Assembly: GCA_019426215.1 (NCBI GenBank)
Contig: CM033401.1
Location: 19,039,134-19,103,133 of the forward strand
From: Buddleja alternifolia
Lineage: Eukaryota; Streptophyta; Magnoliopsida; Lamiales; Scrophulariaceae
Reading direction: 5' to 3'
Length of the DNA stretch: 64,000 nucleotides
The notes under the pieces were generated by a model that did not search any database, was not told the origin of the DNA, and saw only the letters and a program-made list of their open reading frames with translations. The translations under genes were made by a program, and so were the position numbers. The stretch's first letter is position 1. Each line of letters opens with the position of its first letter. This document shows, piece by piece, positions 23,301 to 33,211 of the stretch.

Positions 23301-23652
23301 CTAATACAATGTAAGTTTGATTGCTTTTGTAGTGCCCCCGGCAGACCAACGAGGTGGATTGTGGCTATTTCGTTATGAGATTCATGAAAGAGATTATTAG
23401 CCACGGACTATCTATAATCCCAACAGCGGTATACATAATCCTTATATATATATATACTTAATTCTATTACTTTTGAAATTATTAAACCTTAATTGGTAGG
23501 TAATTGAAATGTTATTTCACTTTGCAATTAATCTCTATATATATACATATATCTTGCAGTACTTTAAGGATTGTCAATCCTTCTATACTGATGAGCAAAT
23601 TGATGAAGTACGCTGCGAAGTTGCACGTTACATTTTCTTAGCAGCTCCTTAG
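20387..23652 (+). CDS. TNPA-like (Transposase_24-type) protein fused to a Ulp1/C48 cysteine peptidase, 12 exons
   Basis: Exons with matching phases are 20387-20680, 20774-20977, 21061-21153, 21244-21372, 21495-21812, 21927-22190, 22296-22600, 22681-22857, 22940-23050, 23167-23248, 23333-23428 and 23560-23652, giving about 721 residues. Residues 1-240 resemble Transposase_24 (KKNIWDEMK, RNFRSYISRKYV, YPYRKGSFGD). A coiled coil (residues about 275-310) follows HPGRVRGVGFGVSQRDYF. The end is a Ulp1-like peptidase with GHWLLLAINP (His ~597), YYLDSVHG (Asp ~614) and RQTNEVDCGYFVMRF (Gln ~663, Cys ~669), the full catalytic set. Known C48 peptidases cut SUMO from proteins; a role for this one in transposition is unproven. 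One junction is uncertain: the best acceptor of exon 5 (21476) runs into a stop after eight codons, while the weaker acceptor used here (21495) keeps the frame. Confidence 0.85.
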
Positions 23653-23914
23653 AAATTAGGTAATTTAGTTTTTGTACATTGTGACTTGCTATAAATTGAG
23701 ATTTGATTTATTGTATTTCGTAAGGTCATTAGTAATTTAATTAGTTAATTGTATATTTTGTTGGAGATTAAAGATGGTAATATTGAAGTTTGGGATGATG
23801 TTTGCTTATGTTGAATATGTTTTGTTGTTAGTTGAAATTTGTTGATTGGATCATTGCATATTACAGGCACTATCATGACAGCGCAATAAATAATTAAAAA
23901 AAAAACAGAAAAAA
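23653..23914 (+). other. 3' end region of the Ulp1-type gene
   Basis: AT-rich sequence between the stop codon and the right subterminal repeats, probably the 3' UTR. A run of A and AG-rich bases (23895-23918) leads into the repeats. Confidence 0.45.
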
Positions 23915-24372
23915 AAAACAGCGGTTCTGCAGAACCGCTGCTACAGTTCTCACCTCTGGCAGCGGTTTTCCCAGAACCGCTGCCAAAGGTCTCACCTGTG
24001 GAAGCGGTTTTGGGAGAACCGCTTCCACAGGTAAGACCTCTGGCAGCGGTTCTGGGAAAACCGCTGCCAAAGGTCTCACCTGTGGAAGCGGTTCTCCCAA
24101 AAACCGCTGCCACAGGTGAGACCTTTGGCAGCGGTTTTCCCAGAACCGCTGCCAGAGGTCCACCTGTGGCAGCGGTTCTGTAGAACCGCTGCCACAGGTC
24201 CGTAATTTTTTTTTATTTTTTTGGTTTTTTCGCAGCGGTGTTCAGGAAACCGCTGTCATAGGTAGACCTATTACAGCGGTTTTGTAACCGCTGTCATAGG
24301 TCCACCCCTATACCAGCGGTACCTTTGACAGCGGTTAAAACCGCTGCCATAGGCCCAAAAAAACCGCTGCCA
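23915..24372. repeat. Right subterminal repeats of CACTA element 2
   Basis: About ten copies of GGCAGCGGTT ... AACCGCTGCC in hairpin pairs are separated by AGGTCTCACCTGTG-type links. The sides of many hairpins differ by single bases (CTTCC versus CTGCC), so copies are diverging in pairs. The core motif is the same as in the left array. Confidence 0.88.
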
Positions 24373-24393
24373 AAGGTCATTTTTGTAGTAGTG

Positions 24394-24523
24394 GCTGGGG
24401 TCAACCCCAGCTCGACCTTAACGAGGGTCCTTTGATTTCAGGTAGTTCCAGTTCAGGAGCTTCGCGATCGTGTTCGAGCCGAGCTTCACTGAGGAGGGTC
24501 GAGTTCATTTTAGACCCAAATCA
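24394..24523 (+). repeat. Left LTR of LTR element 1, second part
   Basis: GCTGGGGTCAACCCCAGCTC up to GACCCAAATCA. After the duplicated GCT it matches 30436-30562 with three mismatches. Confidence 0.92.
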
Positions 24524-24524
24524 G

Positions 24525-24541
24525 TTGGCGCCGTCTGTGGG
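24525..24541 (+). other. Primer-binding site of LTR element 1
   Basis: TTGGCGCCGTCTGTGGG begins one base after the LTR end. TGGCGCCGT is complementary to the 3' end of plant tRNA-Asp, a primer used by many Ty3/gypsy elements. Confidence 0.65.
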
Positions 24542-27500
24542 AACATTACCAGAGATCAAGGAAATTTCAAGGATCAGTGGAGGGTGCAATCAAGAAGGAT
24601 AATAGAGCCCATTTTGAAGGTTCAACATCTCAATCCCTGCCATTTGCAATCGAGCCTCCTGGAATGCTTGAAGCTCCAACTATTGAGCCAATAGCGTGTG
24701 GTGGAAATGGAGTTCAATCGGTTAATGCAAGAGTGGGGTGGCAAAACTATTGAAGGATCACATCCAGAGAGTGCCGACTACACCGAACGTTTTAGTTCAC
24801 CCTCAACCTCCTACCCAGCATAGTTTAATTTTGGGAAGAATTGCAAAGAGGGTCGAGATCTGTGAGACCCCAGATAAGTGTTGGGTACAAGTATGTGATT
24901 ATGATGAAGTGCAAAGGTGCAAAGTTAAGCTCCTTCAGAGATCGAATCTAAAAAAGATCGACCTACAAAATAAATGGAAAGGTGTGAGATCTAAGGCAGA
25001 TCTCAAGATGTATGAAAAAATTAAAGATGTGCCTCAGAAGATTGAGTTTGCATTGAAGAAGAGCCTGCCTATATGAGTCACGAGAATGGCAATCCTAGAG
25101 ATCATTTGGTCTCAATCGAATGTTCAACAACGAAGCTCTAGAGATGCCAGACACCTCGATGGATATGTTGCTCCAATTACTTCTACATAGCCTGAAAAAG
25201 GGACCATTGGCATCAACATTAGTTATCCAAATTGATAATAATGGTAGAGCGATACAACCAAGAGGAAGAGTTGGAAATCAGAAGAAAAGGACCACCATGA
25301 TTGAGAACAAGGATCGAGATCTGAAAAAGATCATGAACGACCTATCAAAGGCTCAAAAGGTACGAGAAGTATACCACTTTAAAATGAATTCCAAGTACTG
25401 CAATTTTAGATATGCACTAATGGCCACTTTAAAATGAATTCCACTTTAAAATGAATTCCAAGGCATCGAGATATGCTCTAATGGCTTAGAAAAATGAGGT
25501 TAACTCCAAATAAAATGAATTCCAAGTACTGCAATGTTAGTAAGGATAAGGATCATGATACCGAAAAAGCTTCACAATTGAAAGATGAGATAGAAAGGCT
25601 AATAAAGCAAGGTTACCTGAGGGAATTCGTTAATAGAACCCTCGAGGATCAACAACGTGAAGAGCCTCGATCATGTAAAAGAGGTCAATCCAGGGAAGAA
25701 GTAAGGCAAATAAGTGATCATGCAAGAAATGATCAACACCAAAAACATCAACCTCGACATGGACGCAGAGGCAATAGGCACAAATAGCCCAGGTAAGATG
25801 ATCCTGAACCTAAAAAAAAAAAAAAAAAAAATCAGGTTCGAGGTACTCAATATGATAGCAGAAAGGCCATCAAATGAAGGTTCAGTGAATGCAAGAAAGC
25901 ATATATGGAAGTTAAGGTCATATAGGCCAACGTTTAAAAATAAGTCGATCCTAGCAGTTAATGCCATAGAGGAGGATCATTTTCTATGGTGGTGATTGGG
26001 GGTGTTTTGGTAGGATCTCAGGATGATCCTGTGATGATCACTATGGATGTAGCCAACTTCTCTGTTTAAAGGGTCAGTACCCCATTGACGGGTTTAAGAA
26101 AGGTCTGATGTGACCAAAAGATGGTGAGAGAGTGTTATACCACTTCCCTGAAAAAGAGAAAAGATAACACGCGAACTCGATCCAGATCACAAGGAGGATC
26201 AGCAGAGCAAAATAATGCTCTTAGTGAGCTCGAAGCTCCCATCAAAAGAAAGAAAAGGTGAGGATGAAGCTCAGAGCTCCCAGAGAAGCCAGAAAAGATT
26301 CAAGCAATGCTTGATACGGAACCACCGCGATCTGTAAGAAATGTGCAAAGACTCACTAGCGGGAAGGCCAACCTTGAAGGTTTGCATTTCTTTAAAATAA
26401 CTTTGAAAGAGCTTAAAGGTTATCTTACTTCGCTACCATGGTGCACGAGGTTGATCCTCAATGAACCTTTAATTCTGCACTTAGCAATTTTTTAGGGTGC
26501 TATCAATACTATACTAACTCGAAAGATCAGGACCGGCCATCGGCCGATCTATTGCGCATGCAAGATTCTACAAAAAAATAGAGAATAGTTATTCTGAAAT
26601 GGACAAATGGGCGTTAGCGTTGGTTACAGTTCTGCGAGAACTCCGACCTTACTTCCAATCATGCCGAATCATAATGCTCGTGATGCAACCACTACATCAG
26701 GTTCTAGCCAAACCATGAGTTTTAAATAAATTGGTAAAGTGGGTAGTCGAGCTACAGGTGTTTGATGTGGACTATCACAGTCGTTGTTCATCAAAATCAA
26801 GTCATTGCTAACTTTGTGATTAAGGTCACAACGATCCAAGAAGAGCAAACAAAATCACGTCATTGCTAACTTGGTGATCAATGTCACATCGATCCAAGAA
26901 GAGCAAAAAAAATGACAAAAGCATGGATGCCTCATGTAAATGGTTCATCAACGACCCAAAGAGAAGGGATAGAAGTTTGGCTCTAGGATCCATCAGGGTC
27001 ATTTTTGAAGTATGCAATCAAGCTCGAGTTTGGAATCGCCAATAATGAGGCAAAATATGAAGCACTAATTACATGACTCACGATATATATACCGACCCTC
27101 TTGATGGTTTTTCTTAACTGAAGGAGAGAAGCATGACGATATACTTGAACAAGGTACAACATCTCATTTCTCAATTGGAAGAAGCAAAAAATTAGTTAAA
27201 TTCATAGGTAGTGAAAGCAAGCAAGTTACAATGATGGTCTCTAAACACTCAAAAATCAGATCTAAAAAGGATCAACCTGAAGTGGTAATAATAGAGGTTG
27301 AACCAAGCTAGATGGATGATTTGAAGAAACATTTGAATGGAACTCTACCTGAGGATTGTGACAGCAAAAAGGGTCATACATCAAGCAACTCTTCACCATT
27401 ATGAAGAGCGAACTCTATATAAGGTACAAACGAACCTAACCCATCAATCGACTACACTTGTGGTAATGATCAAGGTCATTTACCTGCAAAACCTTTTTCC

Positions 27501-27780
27501 CAAAAAAAAAAAAAAAAAACTCGACCCATGAGGTTGATAATGAGCTTCATCGTCCAAGTTCGACCCAGGAAGCAAAGAAATCCGCTTCTAAAAGAGAGGC
27601 AACAAAATTCTGATGAACTCTAACCAAAATCTCGATCCATGAAGCAAAAGCGAGACCCTGAGAAATAAGGATTCAACTCATGATCAGCACTTATGAATCC
27701 GAAGTTAATCAATCGCATATGATACTCGAGCTACATGCTTATGACAAGGTACATTTTTTGTCTCCATAACTATCAATATA
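24542..27780 (+). pseudogene. Eroded gag-pol remains of LTR element 1
   Basis: Only scraps are readable. Near 25500-25640 the phrase NSKYCNVSKDKDHDTE followed by DEIERLIKQGYLREFVNRTL matches the gag segment seen intact at 48221-48469 in the other gypsy element. Near 25850-25960 MIAERPSNEGSVNARK is a gag/protease-linker remnant. Near 27010-27075 AIKLEFGIANNEAKYEALIT is an RNase H remnant. Reverse transcriptase and integrase are not found. Oligo-A tracts interrupt the sequence (25811, 27500). All ORFs are short and cannot give a polyprotein. Confidence 0.7.
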
Positions 27781-27814
27781 ATTGCTGCTTACACATTAAA
27801 AAAAAAAAAAAAAG

Positions 27815-28420
27815 AACTCGAAATGGTTGCTCATGAACCATAAACCATGACCCAAGTTCTGAAAAAGACTTGGCAAACATTTAAATATTTCTTAATAAAG
27901 AAATAGAAATGGTTGCTCATGGACCATGGATCATGACCCAAGTTCTGAAAAAGACTTGGCAAACATTTAAATATTTCTTAATAAAGAAATAGAAGTGGTT
28001 GCTCATGAACCATGAACCATGAACCATGAACCATGACCCAAGTTCTGAAAAAGACTTGGCAAACCTTTAAATATTTCTTAATAAAGAAATCTAAATGGTT
28101 GCTCATGGATCATGACCCAAGTTCTGAAAAAGACTTGGCAAACATTTAAATATTTCTTAATAAAGAAATAGAATTGGTTGCTCATGAACCATGAACCATG
28201 ACCCAAGTTTTGAAAAAGACTTGGCAAACCTTTAAATATTTCTTAATAAAGAAATCTAAATGGTTGCTCATGGACCATGAATCATGACCCAAGTTCTGAA
28301 AATGACTTGGCAAACATTTAAATATTTCTTAATAAAGAAATAGAAATGGTTGCTCATGGACCATGGATCATGACCCAAGTTCTGAAAAAGACGTGGCAAA
28401 CATTTAGATGTGGTAAAAAA
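27815..28420 (+). repeat. ~86-bp tandem repeat array, seven copies
   Basis: The unit holds ATGGTTGCTCATG, ACCATGACCCAAGTTCTGAA and GACTTGGCAAACATTTAAAT. The spacing is about 86 bases (27905, 27991 and so on); copies differ in the number of short GAACCAT/GGACCAT repeats. Confidence 0.87.
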
Positions 28421-28599
28421 TAAATAGAAAATGGTTTTTCATGGACCATGAACCATGATCCAAGTCCTGGAAAGAGAATGGTTTCTCATGAACTATGAAT
28501 CATGATCCAAGTTCTGAAAATAGAATGGTTTCTTATGAACCATGAACCAAGTTCTGAAAAATGGTTAGAAATTAAATATTTCTTAAAAAAGAAGGAAGA

Positions 28600-29545
28600 C
28601 CAAGTTCCAAAATCCAAGAACCAAAATCTGAAAAAGATGGTATATTATCAAGTCGGACCGTTCATAATAAAGTCGACCCTACCTCTGAAAAAGATGGTAT
28701 AATTGTTAGTACGGAACGTTCATAATGAAGTCGACCTTACCTCTGAAAAAGATGTATATTATTAAGTCGGAACGTTCACCATGAACTCGACCCTACCTCT
28801 GAAAAAGATGGTATAATTGTTAGTACAGAAGGTTCACAATGAACTCGACCTTACCTCTAAAAAAGATGGTATATTATTAAGTCGGAACGTTCATAATGAA
28901 GTCGACCTTACCTCTGAAAAAGATGGTATATTATTAAGTCGGAACGTTCATAATGAAGTCGACCCTACCTCTGAAAAAGATGGTATAATTGTTAGTACAG
29001 AAGGTTCACAATGAAGTCGACCTTACCTCTGAAAAAGATGGTATATTATTAAGTCGGAACGTTCATAATGAAGTCGACCTTACCTCTGAAAAAAATGGTA
29101 TATTATTAAGTCAGAACGTTCACCATGAACTCGACCCTACCTCTGAAAAAGATGGTATAATTGTTAGTGCAGAAGGTTCACAATGAACTCGACTTTACCT
29201 CTGAAAAAGATGGTATAATTGTTAGTAAGGAACGTTCATAATGAAGTCGACCTTACCTCTGAAAAAGATGGTATATTATTAAGTCGGAACGTTCATAATG
29301 AACTCGACCCTACCTCTGAAAAAGATGGTATATTATTAAGTCGGAACGTTCATAATGAACTCGACCCTACCTCTGAAAAAGATGGTATATTTTTAAGTCG
29401 GAACGTTCATAATGAACTCGACCCTATCTCTGAAAAAGATGGTATATTATTAAGTCGGAACGTTCATAATGAACTCGACCCTATCTCTGAAAAAGATGGT
29501 ATATTATTAAGTTGGAACGTTCATAATGAACTCGACACTAAAAAA
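28600..29545 (+). repeat. 57-bp tandem repeat array, about sixteen copies
   Basis: The unit contains GGAACGTTCATAATGAAGTC and CCTCTGAAAAAGATGGTATA. Because 57 is a multiple of three, the reading frame stays open through many copies, giving a repeating 19-residue peptide (SRNVHNELDPTSEKDG). Two variants alternate (ATTATTAAGTCGG and AATTGTTAGTACAG). The array lies between the pol remains and the 3' LTR. Confidence 0.9.
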
Positions 29546-30107
29546 AAAAAAAAAAAAAAGGAAAAATTCTTAAGTCGGAAGGTTCACAAAAAGTCATACC
29601 TATTTTTGAAAAAGATGGTATAATTGTTAATACAGATGGTTCACAAACGAAGTCGATCCTATCTGAAGATGAAGAAGATTCATCAAAAGGATGACATGCA
29701 AAGTCGATCCTATATCTAAAAGGACGACACGCAAAGTCGATCCTATATCTGAAATCAACCAAAAGGACGACGAACGACGTCGATCCTAGACCTGTAAGAG
29801 AGTAATTTCAGTAGAACGACATGCGAAGTCGATCCTAAATCTAAAAAGTGATCAACTAAAAGGACGACCTTCAATACGCAATCAAGCCTCGCCATCTTCA
29901 CTAGCATCCTTGCGTTCTCTTTTTCTTCATCACCTTGGATTGGCTCGGCAATAGTGCGAGGGTTCAATTGTCTAAAATCAACAGCCAAGATGCTTTCTAG
30001 AAAGCACAAAGGAACTGTTTCGATCAAAAGACTTTTCTTTCTACTTCATCAGTCATGATTGCACCTCATGATTGTGCTTCACATTAACTAATGAAGTGGG
30101 GGATTAA
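29546..30107 (+). other. 3' non-coding end of LTR element 1
   Basis: Shorter repeats of AGTCGATCCTA and AAAGGACGAC continue here, ending in the polypurine tract GAAGTGGGGGATTAA just before the right LTR. No gene is seen. Confidence 0.6.
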
Positions 30108-30562
30108 TGATATGGGTAAAAACCCACTTCGACAAAATTACCCCCCAAAGCTAGCTTTATTTCCCAAACAGGCCAAGATCCGCGCGTTTTAGTTCGGGTT
30201 CGATATGACCCGACCCGTCCGATCCGAAAGACCTGGAACCTCAGCCGTAGATTGGTAAGACGTGGATCTTAGAGATCATGACGGGTGTCCTATCCCTATC
30301 CGTACAAGGTGATCTCTCCTATAAATACCCCACTCCATTTCTCACTTAAGGGGTAAACCTTTCATTACTCCACATTCACTATAGCGACCTCGATCCTTTA
30401 GTCTATACTGACTTGATCGTCGGAGGGTCTACGCTGGGGTCAACCCCAGCTCGACCTTAACGAGGGTCCTTTGATTTCAAGTAGTTCCAGTTCAGGAGCT
30501 TGGCGATCGTGTTCGAGCCGAGCTTCCCTGAGGAGGGTCGAGTTCATTTTAGACCCAAATCA
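30108..30562 (+). repeat. Right LTR of LTR element 1
   Basis: 455 bp, TGATATGGG to CAAATCA. It carries the uninterrupted version of the CACTA 2 insertion site at TCTACGCTGGGG. Confidence 0.93.
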
Positions 30563-30733
30563 TATATAAAAATTCAAGCAGCAATAAATAGACGGTAAGC
30601 AGGAATCTCTGCATCATCATTCCATTGGGAACAACATAAAATACAAATCCCAAGATCAATTCAACATACAAATAAATCTGTGTTGGCTACCTGCAAAATA
30701 GTTAAGTAAAAAGGAAAATAGCTGCCAAAGTAC

Positions 30734-31026
30734 ATTGCCAATTCAATTGGACACCCATGGGCAATGATGGTCAAATTGTTCAACACATCGATCACAGGTG
30801 GAACAATGCTTTGCACGAAGAGGCCGAACAATCTGACAAAGCAAATGCCAAATTCTCATGAAGCAATACAACTAAAAAGAATCTCAACAGGAAACTGTTT
30901 CTTGTTCTCTTTAATAGAGGTGTACAACAGTGCACCACAAAGTAATACCTTGCAAGTTGCGCAAAGCTGAGACCAATTCCCAGCAAGCAAAGCAGGATTA
31001 TTTATTTCAATCTTCAGCAAAGGTTC
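30734..31026 (-). pseudogene. TIP1: TIP1/PAT24-like pseudogene: two DHHC-domain exons
   Basis: Exon 31026-30949 reads [18 protein letters not shown] and SQLCATCK, and exon 30832-30734 reads [29 protein letters not shown], stop, IGN. These form the DHHC cysteine-rich zinc and catalytic domain of the acyltransferase. The catalytic DHHC quartet is intact, but the conserved Cys that follows (CPWVSNC) is replaced by TGA. Phases join correctly to each other and to the exon at 14641. The downstream intron now holds LTR element 1. Known plant TIP1 proteins have ankyrin repeats, then two membrane segments, then this domain. Confidence 0.87.
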
Positions 31027-31388
31027 CTAAAAAAACCAGTGAAGTTATTACAATCGGAAATTTTACATGTACACCACTTTCAAATGAAAAAGTAAGCTTT
31101 TGTAACTTTACTATAAGACTAAATTCCAAAATGAAAGCCACGACATTCAAGTCTTAATAACTCGGGACTTTTTTAAAAAATAATATAATTTTTAATAATA
31201 ATTATAAAAATAATATACAAAAAATTGAAAATTCAGAAATGGCATAATACGCCATTGGTAATGGCGTATCCAAGTCTTGGATACGCCATTACTAATGGCG
31301 TATCCACATGCCCATTATTTTTTTTTAATTGGTGTGACTGGGTACGCCAATAGCATAGGCGTACCCAAGTCAATTTTCTAAAAAAAAA
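31027..31388. repeat. Spacer with a perfect 15-bp inverted repeat of GGCGTATCC type
   Basis: AATGGCGTATCCAAG and its exact complement are separated by a single T (about 31260-31290). Further copies of GGCGTA(T/C)CC lie on both sides (31250-31375). The rest is AT-rich intron-like sequence. Exons for the first two TIP1 membrane segments would be expected between here and 34146 but are not found. Confidence 0.65.
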
Positions 31389-32632
31389 AAAGATTTTTTT
31401 TGTTATTTTCGAGTTGATTTTTAGACATTTTCTGTACATTTTCGGGTTTCGACTTCAATACAAAAAATGTAGATTGACTCACAAAGTTTGTAACGGTGTA
31501 AGAATTGATTCATTTCGATATTCGGGTGAAAAAAAATTACACATATACGGAATTTTTGAAAAAAAAATATTTTTTCGTCATCTTGGGGATGATTTTTCGA
31601 CGTTTTTTATACATTTTCAGGCTTCAACTTCAACACAAAAAATGTAGATTGACTCACAAAGTTTGTAACAGTATAAGAATTGATTCATTTCGATATCTGA
31701 GTTAAAAAATACAACATGTTAAAAAAAAGACACATATACGGATTTTTCGGAATTTTTTTTTTTCGTCATCTTCGGAATGATTTTCGACATTTTCTGTACA
31801 TTTTCGGGCTTTGACTTCAACACAGAAAATGTAGATTGATTCACAAAGTTTGTAACGGTATAAGAATTGATTCATTTCGAAATCCGGGTTAAAAAATACA
31901 ACATGTTAAAAGAATTACACATATACGGATTTTTTGGAAAAAAAAAAAATTCCGTCATCTTCGGGATGATTTTTTGACATTTTCTGTACATTTTCGGACT
32001 TCGACTTCAACACAAAAATGTAGATTGACTCACAAAGTTTGTAACGGTATAATAATTGATTTATTTTGATATTCGAGTGAAAATATACAATATGTTAAAA
32101 AAAATTGCACATATACGGAGTTTTCAAATTTTTTTTTTTTTTTTTGTAATCTTCATGATGATTTTTTGACATTTTCTATACATTTTCAGTCTTCGACTTC
32201 AATAGAAAAAATGTAGATTGACTCACAAAGTTTGTAACGGTGTAAGAATTGATTTATTTCGATGTCTGAGTTGAACAATACAACATGTTAAAAAAGAGAC
32301 ACATATACGGATTTATCGAGAAAAAAAAATTCGTCATTTTCGGAATGATTTTTCGACCTTTTTCGTACATTTTCGGGCTTTGACTTCAACATAAAAAATA
32401 TGGATTGACTCACAAAGTTTGTAACGGTATAAGAATTTATTCATTTCGATATCCAGGTTAAACAATACAATATGTTAAAAAAGAGACACATATACGGATT
32501 TTTCAAAAAAAATATATTTTTTCATCATCTTCGGAATGATTTTTCGACGTTTTCTGTATATTTTCGGGCTTCGACTTCAACACAAAAATGAAAAAATATA
32601 CAGAAATCCGTATATGTGTTGAAGTCGAACTA
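31389..32632 (+). repeat. ~188-bp tandem (satellite-like) array, seven copies
   Basis: Each unit contains GACATTTTCTGTACATTTTC, ATGTAGATTGACTCACAAAG, TTTGTAACGGTATAAGAATT and ACACATATACGGATTTTT. Starts of the TACATTTTC motif lie at roughly 31434, 31612, 31798, 31986, 32182, 32366 and 32560. Copies differ by point changes and homopolymer length. Short ORFs on it are not genes. Confidence 0.87.
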
Positions 32633-32720
32633 CTAATATATTAATATATTATATGATTATGATTTAGCTCAACTTTGAAAAAGATGACAAACTTCAAACT
32701 ACTAATATATTAATAAAAAA

Positions 32721-33211
32721 CTAGTGGAACCCCGTGCCAAGGCACGGCGGGGTACTAATTATGTAGATAAAAATAATCAAGTATATACGTGTGTATCATT
32801 TTATATTTGTAGTATACAATATTAAAAGTTCAATTCAAGTTTCATGACTATCATTGAAAACTTTATTCATATGGTATTAAATCATTTATTTTAGTTTAAG
32901 AAATAATAATATATGATCAGTAAAATGAATAAAATGAATATTAAAAAATACAATAATTGATAATATCATTAATAATAAAAATAAATATAGAAAAGTTAGC
33001 TTTTTATTTGAATTTAAATGATATTGGTAACCAACTTATTTTGAATTTCAAATCTTGAATCGTTTAGATAAAGATTCATAACTAAATTTTTTCAAATAAA
33101 ATAAAATAAATATAAATTATATTACTTATGTGACAAAATTGATTTTAATTAGGCCATCCACATGTACGCTTACTTGGATGGTTTCAAAGGTTGTATTTTA
33201 TTATATATAGA
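32721..33211 (-). mobile_element. Small non-autonomous Helitron
   Basis: Read on the minus strand the element starts TCTATATATAATAAAATAC and ends in the hairpin CCCCGCCGTGCC/TTGGCACGGGG followed by TTCCACTAG. The 5' TC, the subterminal hairpin and the 3' CTAG, with the flanking bases A (32720) and T (33212), are the marks of a Helitron inserted into AT. The 491-bp interior is AT-rich without genes. Confidence 0.7.

Larger units (their letters stand above)
15076..24393 (+). mobile_element. CACTA transposon 2, 9.3 kb, nested in an LTR, nearly complete
   Basis: It starts CACTACCACAAAAAAG and ends TTTTTGTAGTAGTG, with the 3-bp duplication GCT on both sides (15073-15075 and 24394-24396). The intact right LTR has the empty site CTACGCTGGGGTC with a single GCT, which proves both boundaries. 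GC-rich subterminal repeats flank two genes on the plus strand: a TNPD-type transposase (16642-19922) and a TNPA-like/Ulp1 peptidase fusion (20387-23652). Gene order and content match autonomous plant CACTA elements. One apparent frameshift in the first gene is the main obvious defect. Confidence 0.95.
14748..30562 (+). mobile_element. LTR retrotransposon 1 (degenerate Ty3/gypsy), split by a nested CACTA element
   Basis: The two LTRs start TGATATGGGTAAAAACCC and end AGACCCAAATCA. The flanking duplication is TATAT (14743-14747 and 30563-30567). The left LTR is 14748-15075 plus 24394-24523, interrupted by a CACTA element; the right LTR is 30108-30562 (455 bp). A primer-binding site (TTGGCGCCGTCTGTGGG) follows the left LTR, and a polypurine tract (GAAGTGGGGGATTAA) precedes the right one. 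The insertion lies in an intron of the minus-strand TIP1-like gene. I count 10 mismatches between the two LTRs by eye, so they are about 98% identical. The interior keeps only shards of gag and RNase H plus two tandem-repeat blocks, so this is a non-autonomous family member. Confidence 0.92.

Noticed and set aside
28817..29623. ORFs of 65-134 codons with 19-residue repeats as a repeat protein gene
   Set aside because: The frame is open because the 57-bp unit is a multiple of three; start codons recur in every unit and there is no gene context.
30734..30832. TGA in place of the conserved Cys of the DHHC domain as recoding (selenocysteine)
   Set aside because: Land plants lack selenocysteine insertion machinery, and the gene has other disabling changes; a TGC/TGT to TGA mutation is enough.
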